In this document: positions 34,620 through 47,406 of the stretch, in pieces | How the letters are laid out: every line of letters begins with the position of its first letter | Numbering within the stretch: the first letter of the stretch is position 1 | Assembly (NCBI GenBank): GCA_963978895.1 | Contig: OZ022240.1 | Location: forward strand, 41,964,268-42,028,267 | Source: Erpobdella octoculata | Taxonomy: Eukaryota; Annelida; Clitellata; Hirudinida; Erpobdellidae | Length of the DNA stretch: 64,000 nt | Reading direction: 5' to 3' | Position numbers and translations under genes: made by a program | Notes under the pieces: generated by a model | The model's input: the letters and a program-made list of their open reading frames with translations, nothing else | Databases searched by the model: none | Told to the model about the DNA's origin: nothing

Positions 34620-37600
34620 ATGTTAAATAATCCAATTTCCTTTTTGTCTGTTTTAGTTATAATATCTATTATTGTTTCTTTGCCAGTTCAGTGCGATCGT
34701 TAGTTGGACTATCGAGAGTTTTAAATTTTTAAATACTTCTAAATTGTGTAATTGTGTGTGTGTGTGATTTGAAATTATTAATACATAATTTTTTAAATAT
34801 GTCTTATTCAATATTTTTTAAGCGAAAATTATAACAAAACATAAATTAACTCAAGAAAGCACTCTGTGTGATAGCGGTGCCGATAATTGTAGAAAAACTA
34901 CCTATCAATTGGATCGTTATTATCTAGTCAATGGAATAACATACGAATCAGACACTGGTAAATATTAAATGACATTATAAAATTCGATTTTAATTTCAAG
35001 ATATTTCAAATGATTTTAAAAATTGCTTTAACATGAATAGGTAGTTGTTTCATTAGCAAGTTACAAATTTGCTGCTTAAGCCTTAATGACAGTTGTATTA
35101 TTCTTGTGCTCTCTAAATCAGATACAAATAATCCTTAATTTATAAATCACATGATGCACAGAGTTTCAAATTTGTCGACATTATAAAAACTGCAAAATCT
35201 AAGCGTTGAATACCGGCAGAGTTGTCGCAAAAGTCATTTCTTAGATGATGCGTTTTATGGTAGTTTACCGTTTTTTACAGGTTGCAGACAATGCAGACTA
35301 TCATTCTCCTCGTTTTTCGTTATTCTTATAGCCTCTGTCTCACTATAGTTTGGCTTTTCTTAATTATTATTGAAATTATTAACTACTGAATAAGCTGCAC
35401 TAAATCACAAAAACTAAAAATTTCTTGTAGAGCTACAACCTCATTATTATAGTTCACTACAGAGGTAAACATGGATTAATTTTTAGCGATAACCCAACTC
35501 AACCCAACCCAACCCATTCCACCAATTTTTCAACGTTAACGTTAACACCAAATCGAAAGTGTTAACACTGACTCGAATGCGTTAACACCGAATTTTTGGC
35601 GACGACACCGACACTAAGGTGTCTTTGACATTTTCCATTTTTTAGCAAGCGAGAAGTTTTTTGTCACGACCCCCCCCCCTCATTTTTGCTAGTCTTATAT
35701 TAGCTTGCTTAGTCAGGTTGATCGGATCAGTAAACGGACTATTTTAATTTCTAAATGTTTAACCGCTTTTAGTTATCCAACCATTCTGAAATTTTGCACA
35801 CATTCACTTTTGATAATGGTATTCTTATGAATTTTTAAAGATTTTGTCCATGGCTAGATTTAATTTAATTAAATATTTTCGATTTCTAGTGAGTGTCGGA
35901 CTATTTTTAATTTCTTAGTTTTGAACCTTTTCCCGTTATCCAATCATTTTGAAATTTTGCACACATGTTCAATTTTAGTGATAGTATTTTTGTAAATTTT
36001 TGCGGAATCTTCCCAAAGCTAGATTTAATTTAATTGAATATTTTCGATTTATAGTGAGTGTGGGATAATTGAAATAAGTCGGATAATTGGGATAAGACTA
36101 GTTTTTAAAAAGTGTTTTTAAATGCTTCACTTGTTATTAATATAACTTAATAACTTTATTTTATGTTGAGTATTAAATAAAGTATATGTTTTCTTAACAC
36201 ATTTAACATTATTTAAAATTGCAGCCATTGTAACAAAAGCTGTTCTGAAACAATACCTGAAGAGTGATTCAAAGTCTGAATGTACCATACAAAATGGAAA
36301 AATTAGTTGTAGCAACAGTTTTGCCGCTCTCTTCATCGAAGTTGAATCCACTATTGACATAGAGATTTCTACCCTTGATGCACACGGTGATTGCATTATT
36401 CCATATTATATTGCAAATTAAAGTATCTAAAAATAAAAATTGTTTTGCAGTTGAAATTACAATTTAAAAATTTAAAAAGTTTGAATTAAAAAATACGTTT
36501 GATAAACTTATTGAAATCAATTATGATGAGGACCAACTTTATAATTCAAGTTTTAACTCATTTGAATGATAGAGAGTTCTTTAATTTTCACATTTAAAAT
36601 TTGCCACAAAAAATCATGAAATTTAAGCAAGACAAACAACAAAATTAAAATGATTTTAGTTAGAGCAAACATTTTTTAATTTTATTTAAATAAATTATTA
36701 ATAGTTCTCGGAGCAAATTATTTTATGGGTTGCATCAAATCTTCGCAACGTTTCGAAAACAAAAGATTGTGTGATCCATATGATTATCACCACTGGTGTA
36801 TTAATACTTATGCTTGTCAGGTTTGTTTAAAAGTTAAAATTACTGCTTAGAACTTAAGAATTTAGATTAGAATCATTATTTTTAGACTCCTGATCAAGAT
36901 AAGTGTTATGAATTAAAAAATGAAGACTTTCCTCTACCATGGACTGCATGCAATTCATCAAAAAAAGTGTATTTTGTATTCGCAGGTTGGTATGGTTAGA
37001 TCATAAACAACGAGCATTATTTTTTGAGGATTTCTGCTAATTTAATATTGTGTAAAAAAACGTTTAGCTGATAAATGTGTGAAAACAGAAAACTACTAAT
37101 TGAAACGTTGCAAAAATAATGAGTTTTTCAATATAATGATTTTAAATATTCACCACATTTAAACAAAAATTTGAACATGTTTTCCTGCAGCCTGCATGCA
37201 AGCGCTATTACCACTGGGCTACCTAGGCATCATTATAAAATGATGGCTATAAATTCTAGTGTTTCGTAGCTATACTACAGTAGACTTTACTATGATGGGC
37301 AGTGATATTTTAGTAACGAAAACTAAAGCTAATAAAAAAAAAATTGGCCATAGTTAATTAAAACTATAACTAAACAAAAAAAACATTTCACAACTGAAAC
37401 TTAACTAAAACTGGAATGATTTGTCCTGAAAAACCATACAAAAACTAAAAGGTGAAGAAATTACCGAGGAATTGGTGCAAAAGTTTTTATTGTGTTATAG
37501 ATCTACACCATGCCCATCTAGTTCACATCAAAAATCTCCCGCAGAACATTTTCTGGGGAGACAAATTAGAACACCACTATCAGACTTACAACTAAGTACT

Positions 37601-38218
37601 AAAAAAGACGAAAAGCATTCAGAAAAAAAATCTTGCATGAAGAGACAGTTTGACAAAAGGAATGGGGCAAGACCGAGAGTTTTTAAAGAACAAGATGCGG
37701 TGTACGCTAGAGATTATAAAAATTTAAACCATCCCAGATGGATACCAGGGAAGATTTTAAAAAGAATTGGAAAAACGGTTTACGAAGTTGAGATTGACAG
37801 AAGGATTACAAAAAGGCATACAAATCAATTAAGACCAAGACATTTAGATTGGGCACTTAAAGAAATGTTTGAAACATTTGACATGCCAATACCTCTTCAA
37901 GATAAAAGTGATGGAGAGAAAACCCCAGTAGGAATTGTGTTCTCAGGAGAGGAAGAGATGTTGAAACCAGACATAAACGCAACCCCTCGGGTTACAGAAA
38001 ATGAAGATGGAGAGAATAGACAAGGAGACCATGTTCCGAACCATGTGGATAATGAAGCCAATCCGGAGGAATTGTCACACATTCCAACAGGAATAGAACC
38101 GGAGACAAGACCTAAACGTTATTGCAACCCTCCAAAACGGATAGTACTGGACCCCAGTAGAAAATCATATGATTTTCTATAAAGAGAGGGAGGTTTTATA
38201 TATATATATATATATGTT

Positions 38219-38285
<67 letters not shown>

Positions 38286-41200
38286 TTATTTATAAGTTTT
38301 ATTCTATTTCCTATTTAGCTATTTCATTAGAACAAAGTAAATATAAATTCATCAATAATTAAAAAAGATCTAATAAGTGTTTAGCAACCACAATAGTTAG
38401 ATTATAATTATTATGATTTAATTAGAATAATAAAGATATAACACCATAAAACCAACAGACCACAATTTTAAGCTGAATTAAGTTTTAAGTGGATCAAAAA
38501 TCAGTATATTAACAGCCCATTTGTCGTCCCTAAATATCGCCTCGCCTAAATGTCCTCTCGCCCATACGTCAATCTGGCTATAAGTCGTTGCCTAGACGTC
38601 GCGCGCTTAACTGTCGCCCGCCTAAATGTCACAAAACCATTTTAGCCCTATTTTTAAAAATTGCATCTAAAACAGTATTTATATAATACCGCAGTAGCAG
38701 ATATTTTTTATTAGAAATAGAGCTATCCAGATATGGCTACTTATATTTAAACTTTAAACTTGATGTGACTATTCACAGGTGAAAAATCTATAATAAATAT
38801 AGTAACTATGTTATGTTAAAATGTAATTTTGTTTTTTAGTTTACTCAAGAGAAATTCATAGAGACAAGGAATGCAAAGATGGTTCTACTTCAACTATTTC
38901 CATGTCATTATGTTCAGCAACAATAAAGAATTGTGAGATTTTTATTCATAATTGCTTATAGTATTTTACACCAAGTGTTTTAAACCTGTTATAGTTAGTT
39001 GTTAACTTATTGTTTTCAAAGAAAGTGTGTGACAAATTGTTTTTTTTTTTTTAAATTCATAACATAATGTTTAGTTAATTTTATTTACATAAGACTTTAT
39101 ACCAGAAAATTTTTCAGATTGTCCAGGTACTCTTACAAATGATGAGTGCTTGGTGATGCATAAAAGCCACTGTATTCAAGACAATTGCAATAACTGCCAG
39201 GACGGTTATCAAGGATATAACTGTGACATTAGGAGTGGGCCGATTTAATTTAATTTATAAAAAAAATTAATTTTGTGCATTTAAAAAATCAGGGTTGATA
39301 ATTTAAATTTTATTGTTTTGATTAGTGATCATCCATAAATAACATCACACAATTTTTAGCTATTTAATAATCTTGAATGCAATTCACCCTGCGCGTCTAA
39401 AAGTGAATATTGATTATTTTATTTTAATTTTAACAATAATGCACTTTAAGGTATGATTAAATCAAATATAGTCAAATTTATCCCTCTTTTTCATTTTTTT
39501 CTCTTTTCTTTCTTTTTTTCCTTTTCTCTCTGTCTATCTCTTTTTTTTTTGTCTCTAGTGACTCTGTTTTGTATTTATACTTACCTTAGCGTAATATATA
39601 TAAATAAAATTATTGAACAATATTTGAATTGATTGAAATTATTGTTGATTAATATTGAAGGTATAAATTGTTTGCTTATTTAACTCTTAAAATTATAGTT
39701 ATAATTTTTTTAATGTGACATCACATTTTTTAGATTCCTTCCTCTTAGTTACACACCATCAAAATTTTTTATTCCCTTTTCTGGTCTAATGTGTAACGTT
39801 ATTTATGGATGACCCAAATGAAACTTGAGTTTAAAACAGATTTTTTGTTAAAAAAATCAGATGTTAGGAATATAATAATTTGTTAGCAGTTTTTAGCAGA
39901 TTAGTTGATGAATCTTTTACAGGATGCTCAGAAAATTATGAGACTTGCAATAATGGTAAATGTTCAGAAATAACTTTGGAATTTGATGTTAAATTAACAG
40001 AATGTCTTTGCAGCTCTGGGTTTAACAGGTCATTTTGGTTTGAAGACTGCACAGGTGATTAATTGTTTTGTTAATTTCTAAACTGCGTCAAGTAGTTCCA
40101 ACTGGAAATTAACCAATTTGCAAAAAACGTTTTTGTTTTACGTTTTTTAATCTTTTGTGGTGAAAGAAAACAGCTGTTACCTCTGAAATAATTGGACACT
40201 ACTTACTGTTTTTTTATAATTAGTTTTTTATATGTCATGAGTGTCGATTGCATAACGTTTGGTTTTATTTTTTGTTGAAGCAAGTACACAACTTAGTTTT
40301 TTTACAAAAAGAATTTTCTACAATCTATCGCATACTTTGCTTTTCATTACATTTGCTGACTGGCAATTAAGAAAACCCGTCTTGTCGAGCACTAGTTGAG
40401 AGTAGACAGCTGTGCAGTGTTTCTCAAATTTTTTAGTCCCGGCAGGTTTCCCAAAACGGATATAAGAAATCTTAAAGTTCTATTTTTAATGGTCGCGTCG
40501 GTTTGGTTATCGATCAGTGATGTGAATCGTTTTAAATTAACAACAAAAAAAACATCAATTAATAATTATTACAATTAATCTAATTTATGTTATTGTAATT
40601 TAGCTGTTTTATTTCATGTGCTTATTGCAGAAAACTTGACATGTTATTATTAATGGTTGCAAATCGATTTTTTTTTTGATAACTTTTGCGGACCAACGGC
40701 TAATGACCCGCGGACCGGCACCGATCCGCAGGCCCCACTTTGAGTAGCACAAGACGTAGTGCACATGCCTCAAAAAAGTAGAAAATGATTTAAAAAATTT
40801 AAAGAGCGCCTAATTTTATTAAACCTAAGAAATACACACTTCCATACAACAATATATTTTTGATTCAAATATAACTTTAATAAACTAAACGATTATTAAA
40901 AAGTAAAGAAAAATAATTTAATTTTAACGCGTGCTTCAGTTGCCTTACAACTACCTAATATAATTATAATAAATATAATATGAACTTAGTTGATTGACTG
41001 AAAAATACAAAATGTTGTTAAACGTATAAAAATATTAATTATATGATTTCAGATATTGATGAGTGCCACTCTTCTGCTCCTTCGTGCAATACAGCAACTT
41101 CCAAATGCATAAACTTAATCGGAAGTTTTAAATGCGATTGTTTTCAAGGGTTCGACAACAGTTCAATAAGATGTGAAGGTTAATTAAATTATACATATTT

Positions 41201-43070
41201 GATGTATTAAATTTCTATAAATTTTTTTTTCAACAATTTTTTACAATTTAATTGCAAAGTTAACATAAATATAACTGTGCGAATAATTTTTTTTTTAAAG
41301 ATTTTAATGAGTGTGCCAACAATGATAGCATCTGCGACCTTGAATCTTCAATATGTGTGAATGTGCCTGGATCTTTCAATTGTTTATGCAAAGAGGGTTT
41401 TGTTTGGTACATGGATAAATGTCAAGGTCGGTTTTGTTGTTAATTGTCTTAAACGAAGAAGGTTGTTGAATATATTTATTTATGCATTTTATTATGTTAT
41501 CATTTATTTCATTAGTGGCGATCAAATAATTTACTTTTTCTAGAAACTAAATGAAGTTATACATGTGATCCTAGACATTGTTCTTGTCAAACTAAATTAC
41601 AATTTTTAACTTTAAAATTAGGTACAAGTGTTTAACAATTTTTAAAAACCTTTCAACAATAACTAGTTTGGCTTAAAATTTGTACTTCAACTATAAAATG
41701 TCTAATTTCTTAAAATATATTTGGTAAGATAAATGCTTCAAATACTAAAAAAAACTTTAAAAGTAAGTTCTATTAAATTCGTTTAAAAAATATTGAGACA
41801 GTTAAAAATAAACTTTTTTTAAGGCTTCACATAATCAAATTTTGTGTAATAATTAAAACTAAAAAATCTACATAAATAAAAAAAAGTCGCTAAATGTGTT
41901 GCCATAATAGCTAAAGTCAAAAACGTCTAAACCAAATGCTACGAAATTTTGAAACAACATGATACTCATTAAGGAGAAGTTTTTAATCAACTGTTTTTTG
42001 AAATCAATTATTTTGTTTTTTTATTAACAAGTATAATTCTAGACCAAAATTTGTTATGTACGAACAACTAAGGATTATTGGGTACCCCAATTCAACTTTT
42101 GTTTATGTAACAGAGTTTAAAAAACGTTTTAAGCAATTTTTACCAAATCTGTTTTACGTTTTATAAACAAAAATTAGAAGTGAAATGAAGAAAGAAAGGG
42201 AGACGGGAAACCAAGCTGGAGAACAAGCGGGAGCTGAAGAACGAGCTAGATTGAGAGAGCGGGAGATCAGAAAAAAAAGAGTGAGCGGGAGCGAGAAAAT
42301 GAGCGAGAAAGAGAAAAAGGGGAAATGAGAAGTATTAGGAGAGCGAGCGAGAGATTAAGCGGCGGTGAAAACAGTTGCGAGAGTGAGAAAAACAATAGAA
42401 AAACTTCTAAAAACCGCCAGGCAGCACCGGTAAACTCGTTAGTTTCAAATACGATTTTAGCTCTTTTATTTGCAGAATCTGAAATATTGGAAATAGACGA
42501 AATTTCAACTAAAAAAATGTCTGACAAAAAAGATGGAGGCGATATAGCTATAATGGTTATGCTCGGTGTCATATTTGGCGAAATGATAATTGCCATTATA
42601 TGCTCCGGAATCTGTAAGTTGAATAAACAATTGTTAATGTTTAACTTTTTATCAAAAGTTGATTGTATTAAATTAATAATAATGTGTTTTTTTATTATAT
42701 TACTTTTCTATTAAAAATATCAAAAACACCGGAAATAATATATTACGATATTTTTCACCTTTACCCTGTCTTTAATGTTTTTACTTTCAATCAAATGTTA
42801 ATAATCTACATACATAATTTCCTATGTCGGTATGTATGTATGTATGTATGTATGTATGTATGTATGTATGTATGTATGTATGTATGTATGACTCCGCCTT
42901 GCATTTGCAAGCCAGTCCCAAGCCTGGAGAAAGGAGGAGGGAAAAGTTAAAAAGAACAAATTATGATCCACGACAGGAAGTACTTAGGTGCTTCCTACAT
43001 ACAGCCATCTCAGTCTTAAAACACCGGGTGTAAAGGACTATAAACTATTAAAAAAAAAAAAAAAAAAAAA

Positions 43071-43101
<31 letters not shown>

Positions 43102-43251
43102 TGTATGTATGTATGTATGTATGTATGTATGTATGTATGTATGTATGTATGTATGTATGTATGTATGTATGTATGTATGTATGTATGTATGTATGTATGT
43201 ATGTATGTATGTATGTATGTATGTATGTATGTATGTATGTATGTATGTATG

Positions 43252-43290
<39 letters not shown>

Positions 43291-45197
43291 ATGTATGTAT
43301 GTATGTATGTATGTATTAGGGATGTCACGGGTAGTACTTTTTGGAGTTTTCGGGTTCGGGTTCGGGTTCGGGTTTGTGAAACTAGAGTTTTCGGGTTCGA
43401 GTTCGGGTTCGGGTTTGTGAAACTAGAGTTTTCGGGTTCGGGTTCGGGTTCGGGTTTGTGAAACTCAGGTTTTCGGGTTCGGGTTCGGGTTCGGGTTTGT
43501 AGTTTTCCAAAAACCGGGTTCGGGTTCGGGTTCGGGTACTGGTTTATGATTTCAAATTCCTGGATTGATTTTAAATTTACCTAGTGTATATACATATACA
43601 AACGAGAGCGATCAATTCATCCATTGGACATTACACGTATTGAATAAACTCTAACAAGTTATTTTTTTAGCTTTCCAAATAATGTGATTTCTTTGGCCGA
43701 AGGAGGCTTAATTATTTTAGTTCGTTCGTGGCTCGGTCCGGCCAGATAATAAGGCGGATTAGTGGTCTAGTTTACACACTCACCAATAAAATGACCTATT
43801 TGTGTTATTTGTTACGCAAAGGTGATAATACAAAACTTGCAGGGCTTGCGATTAGCATAATACGTTACCTCTTAAATTATTGTGCTTTATTAATTTTTTT
43901 GCGGCTCGGTCCGGTCGGGCAATCAGGCGGATTAGTGTCCTAGCTTACACATTTGCCAATAAAATAACTGTGGCGCATAGATCATTTATAGACTTTGCCA
44001 GTTAAAGTTTAGGATTATGCAAGATTATCTTTATAACAAAGGGTCTTTGTTATATCAGAAAAACTTTGAGTATATGAATGAATAAATATAAGGTTATATA
44101 ACTGAAGTAAAAAGTTTAGAGTCATGGCTATCCGCGATTTCTTCGACCGAAGGAGGCTTAATTATTTTAGTTCGTTCGCGGCTCGGTCCGGCCTGATTAT
44201 AATCAAACGGATTAGTGGTTTAGTTTACACAATCACTAATAAAATGACGTATTTGTGTTATTTGTTACGCAAAGGTGATAATACAAAACTTCTACGCTCG
44301 CGATTAGTATAATATGTTACGTCAACAAAACTTGTAATTTATTAATCTCTAAGACACAGCTTTTATAAAGATTTATTTGTTCACAACTCCGAGTTCGGTG
44401 TATTAGGCTTATAAATTTTCGGGTTCGAGTTCGGGTTCGGGTATCAAGTTTTCACATTTTCGGGTTCGAGTTCGGGTTCGGGTATCAAGTTTTCACATTT
44501 TCGGGTTCGGGTTCGGGTTCGGGTACCAAATTTTCACACTTTCGGGTTCGAGTTCGGGTTCGGGTATCAGAAAAAGACCGGGTAGTACCGAACTCGGGTT
44601 CGGGTTCGGGTACCCGTGACATCCCTAGTATGTATGTATGTATATATATATGTATGTATGTTTGCAATGTCGCATAACGCGGCGGCCGCGGTGGTCAGCA
44701 GTCAGCAGTTTAGTGTTTGATCAAATACAAGAAAAAAACACTTTGAGATCACTGATCACACACAGTTAACTACCACCAGATTGTTGTTTATAAACTGCAC
44801 TTTATTATTTCCCAGCTCAAACCGATTCTCATTTTTTGACCAAAAATGAATAAAAGACTGAGTTGACATGAACCATAACAAAACCTTTGTTTTTGTTGTT
44901 GTAAAAATTTTCAAAACTTTTCAACTATTAAAATATTTTCATGATTCAACAAATCTTGATAAAAATAATTATATTAGTTTTTGCCATTAAATCGTGCTGA
45001 AACTTAAAACTTAGATTCGTTCTTGATAATAAGGCAGTTTTTTTTTTCAAATTCTTTCAAACTATCAACGCACAGAAGAAATAATTTATAAACAATTTAT
45101 TTTAAAAAAAAAGTTTTTATTGCTTAGTTATTTTGTTTTTTCAGTCAGAAAAAACAATCGTGTTGGAGTGGAAGAACAACCAGCAGGAGATGTTTAG
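34620..45197 (+). CDS. Receptor-like gene B: signal peptide, cysteine-rich N-terminus, four EGF-type modules, one transmembrane segment
   Basis: Most complete paralogue, 458 residues. Exons: 34620-34698 (signal peptide MLNNPISFLSVLVIISIIVS), 34823-34957, 36225-36386, 36705-36820, 36886-36985, 38840-38932, 39118-39234, 39923-40054, 41053-41178, 41301-41426, 42476-42613, 45145-45197. Introns 1-3 and 5-11 are phase 1, so EGF exons can be gained or lost without frame damage. Exons 9 and 10 are calcium-binding EGF modules (DIDECHSSAPSC, NLIGSFKCDCFQGF; DFNECANNDSIC, NVPGSFNCLCKEGF). The span is IAIMVMLGVIFGEMIIAIIC; the tail is RKNNRVGVEEQPAGDV. The transmembrane exon has a longer 5' part than in A, and an alternative acceptor at about 42460 would add six residues in frame. 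Introns carry a Gypsy fragment and a nested microsatellite/transposon complex. Function unknown. Confidence 0.78.
35730..36065. repeat. Two-copy tandem repeat (about 170 bp) in gene B intron 2
   Basis: TTATCCAA(C/T)CATT(C/T)TGAAATT and CTAGATTTAATTTAATT(A/G)AATATTTTCGATT occur twice. Gene A lacks this block at the aligned position, so it is a later insertion. Confidence 0.7.
37452..38182 (+). pseudogene. Gypsy-type LTR retrotransposon: C-terminal integrase fragment, 5'-truncated
   Basis: An open frame of about 243 codons, without its own start, ends at TAA 38180-38182. It contains FLLCYRSTPCPSSSHQKSPA and EHFLGRQIRTPL, typical of the end of the Ty3/Gypsy integrase core, then a chromatin-binding-like stretch (HPRWIPGKILKRIGKTVYEV and KRHTNQLRPRHL). 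Gag, protease, reverse transcriptase and RNase H are missing. A polypurine stretch AAAGAGAGGGAGG follows. Inserted in gene B intron 5 and absent from A and C. Confidence 0.88.
38183..38475 (+). mobile_element. Probable 3' LTR remnant with (TA)n/(TG)n tract
   Basis: Between the polypurine tract and the return of receptor-intron sequence (near 38505). Contains a TA/TG dinucleotide tract at about 38195-38285 and AT-rich sequence. No second LTR is present for comparison, so the right boundary is approximate. Confidence 0.45.
42165..42442 (+). mobile_element. Helitron-like element abutting the gene B transmembrane exon
   Basis: Purine-rich GAGCGGGAGAG body and a 3' end GGCAGCACCGGTAAACTCGT then TAG before T, like the copy at 32510-32861. 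It ends only 33 bp before the acceptor of exon 42476-42613. Confidence 0.5.
42891..43071 (+). mobile_element. Poly(A)-tailed retroposon inserted in (ATGT)n
   Basis: Starts ACTCCGCCTTGCATTTGCAA, contains CCCAAGCCTGGAGAAAGGAG and CAGGAAGTACTTAGGTGCTT, ends GGACTATAAACTATT plus about 22 A. Relatives at 4370-4545 (minus) and 50150-50365. Confidence 0.75.
43317..44627. mobile_element. hAT-type non-autonomous element with 17-bp terminal repeats and CGGGTT arrays
   Basis: Left end TAGGGATGTCACGGGTA, right end TACCCGTGACATCCCTA, perfect inverted repeats. Both flanks read GTATGTAT, consistent with an 8-bp target duplication but not proven because the host is (ATGT)n. Subterminal arrays of (CGGGTT)n lie at both ends, about 43340-43540 and 44415-44615. 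The core has two or three tandem copies of a unit with GGCTCGGTCCGGCC and AAAATGACCTATTTGTGTTA. No transposase. Confidence 0.85.
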
Positions 45198-47284
45198 CTT
45201 TATAGTCTAACCTGTATTGCCATTAAAAAATAGAACAACTTCATTTTAAGTTAAAAAAATTGTTATAAGTTTTAAAGGTGTTTAATTAATGTGGCAAAAA
45301 AACTAAATTTAAACACAATTGCTAATATAGTTAAGAAGGAAAAAAGTATAGACTATACTGTAAAAATATTCAACCGTATTTGCTTTAGTGTTTGAGTAAT
45401 TGTTGTTTGTTTATTAGTTTGATGTTATTCATCTTTTTAAATAAAAAAAAACAAAACAAAAATGTAAAGTGTTTTTAATTTACAAAAATAAACAGGAGCG
45501 AGGGAGAAAATCCATTAAAACTTCAGGCAACGCCGGGTAACTTCGCTAGTAATTAAATAAAAAATTATATTGGTTTTCATTCAATTCAGTTTTTGTGTTT
45601 TTTTCTCTGTTTTCTTCCACAAAATTATCCAAAAAAAAATATTGTATGCCCAATATTAAAAAAAAAACATACAACAGTTTATTAGGTGTGATTTTCTGAC
45701 ATTTTCAAGGCTGTAAACACGAGATAGAGGAAAGTCTCGTCAATTATTTTTAAAACACTATGCATTCGGGCAGTATAAATTATTATATAAAAAAATAGTC
45801 TCGGTTCTTCTCTTGCCTTCTTTTATTTTCTCAAAATTTGTTAAAGGCTGAAATTTCTTTAATAGATTTTTTTCAAATTAAAAGTTACTGTTGTACTGTT
45901 TAGACATGTTGTGTCAGGTTTTCAAAAGCCTCGGATTTTCCATTGGTAGAGCACGTGACAAACAGCTTTTGATTTTTTTTGATCGGCGTTAGTGCCTGTG
46001 CATTTTACGCTCGTAAGAGTGATTAAATTTTACGTGTTTAGCACAAACGAGTGAAACTTTATTCAATTTTATTTTAATTATTGATGATTAAAAACTTAGA
46101 AAAATTCAACAAGCACATAGTTTTCATAAATTATGCTACAAAAAATTTAAAAAAATATTTTTTAAGTTTTTGACAGGCTGAAACATTGTCTTAGATTTTT
46201 CGGCTCACAAGTCTATCAAAAATATATTTTTTATTTTTTTTCCAGATGAAACAGGCACATGCACTTTTGGGTAGAAAACATTTGTAGTTGATTCATGTGT
46301 TTTATCATGATAAAAAGTTAATGACATAATAATTAAAAGATGCCAATAAAAGTGCATTTTTTGAACATTTAAGTTTAGATGCATACATTCTGGCTAATGT
46401 ATAAAATAGGGTATAAGTATTAGACTGTGCTATTTTTGAATTTTTTTTTTTTTTAGAAAAATCATTTAAGCTGGCAAATTTTTTTACTTTTTCTGTTTTG
46501 CAGTTGTATAAAAATTGAAAACATTTAACACACCCTCAAACTAATTTTTATAGCCACAGTGAGCTAGACAGCTAGACTCGATTGTCCAATCGCAGCGTCT
46601 GTTTATGTTTCGGTTTGCTCGGAGAAATTGGTATACGGTCCGACGTTTTATTCGATAACTTCTTTATTTATTAACTTTGAGAAGCGAAAGTTTTATTGTT
46701 GGATTTGATATTGAATTATCTAAAAACAAGCGTCTCGGATATACCCAGGGCAGCAGTTTAAAACAAATTCGATTTTCTCAAAGAGCCAAGGTTGATTTTA
46801 TGCAATTTTCGGCGGAAAATCGTCGTTTTTCACTTATAACTTTTTTATTTGTTGAACCGAAGACAATCCAAATGTACCATTCGATTTCATTTTTTAGACC
46901 CCATCCAACAATGTATAGCATAGCCCCAGGGCAAGCAATTTTTTTTTAATTAGCATTGTTAGCAACGAGGCTAACTTCAAACGCATCATAAAACGCTGAT
47001 CCTGATAAATTGATAAATGCATCAATAACAAACATATAATAATAATTGTTTAGTTGAATTATTAATATCAAATATGTATATTTGCTTCTATTGCTTTAGA
47101 TTTATTGCTTTTGTGTTCTATAAAGCTTTTATTAGTCACTTCTATTAATATAAAACAAAAGAGTAATATAAGAAAAAATTGATTGCAAAATTTGTGTTTT
47201 AATTACATATAAGAGCATTGGTTTTAAAAATTCGTTTTTAATTTACTTGTTTATATTTTTGGTTCTGATAATAAACAAATTCAA

Positions 47285-47318
<34 letters not shown>

Positions 47319-47406
47319 TGTTTTAAATAATTTAAATTTAATAAATATTAGATAATTTTATAGGGTTTCAACAATAAATGTTTTTTTAAAGGTTTTTTAT
47401 GCAAAC
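45198..47406. other. Spacer between gene B and the first B-box gene
   Basis: Gene B 3' flank with AATAAA near 45440. A short Helitron-like 3' end is at 45485-45549 (GGCAACGCCGGGTAACTTCG then CTAG). 46540-46950 has higher GC and an open frame without recognisable domain. 46988-47150 is duplicated at 52650-52805 upstream of the second B-box gene. (TA)n at about 47288-47316. Confidence 0.55.

Larger units (their letters stand above)
42831..44661. repeat. (ATGT)n microsatellite split by two transposon insertions
   Basis: ATGT units at 42831-42890, 43071-43316 (with a short TG run) and 44628-44661. The first gap is a poly(A)-tailed repeat, the second a hAT-type element. Gene B intron 11. Confidence 0.9.

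Noticed and set aside
43038..43461. Long open frames on both strands made of Met-Tyr-Val-Cys or His-Thr-Tyr-Ile repeats
   Set aside because: They are translations of the (ATGT)n microsatellite; the same applies at 42684-42950, 61594-61976, 18197-18662 and 18651-19126.
46677..46949. 90-codon open frame in the spacer before the first B-box gene
   Set aside because: No domain, no splice context, no paralogous copy. The higher GC suggests a degraded transposon, but I could not identify it.
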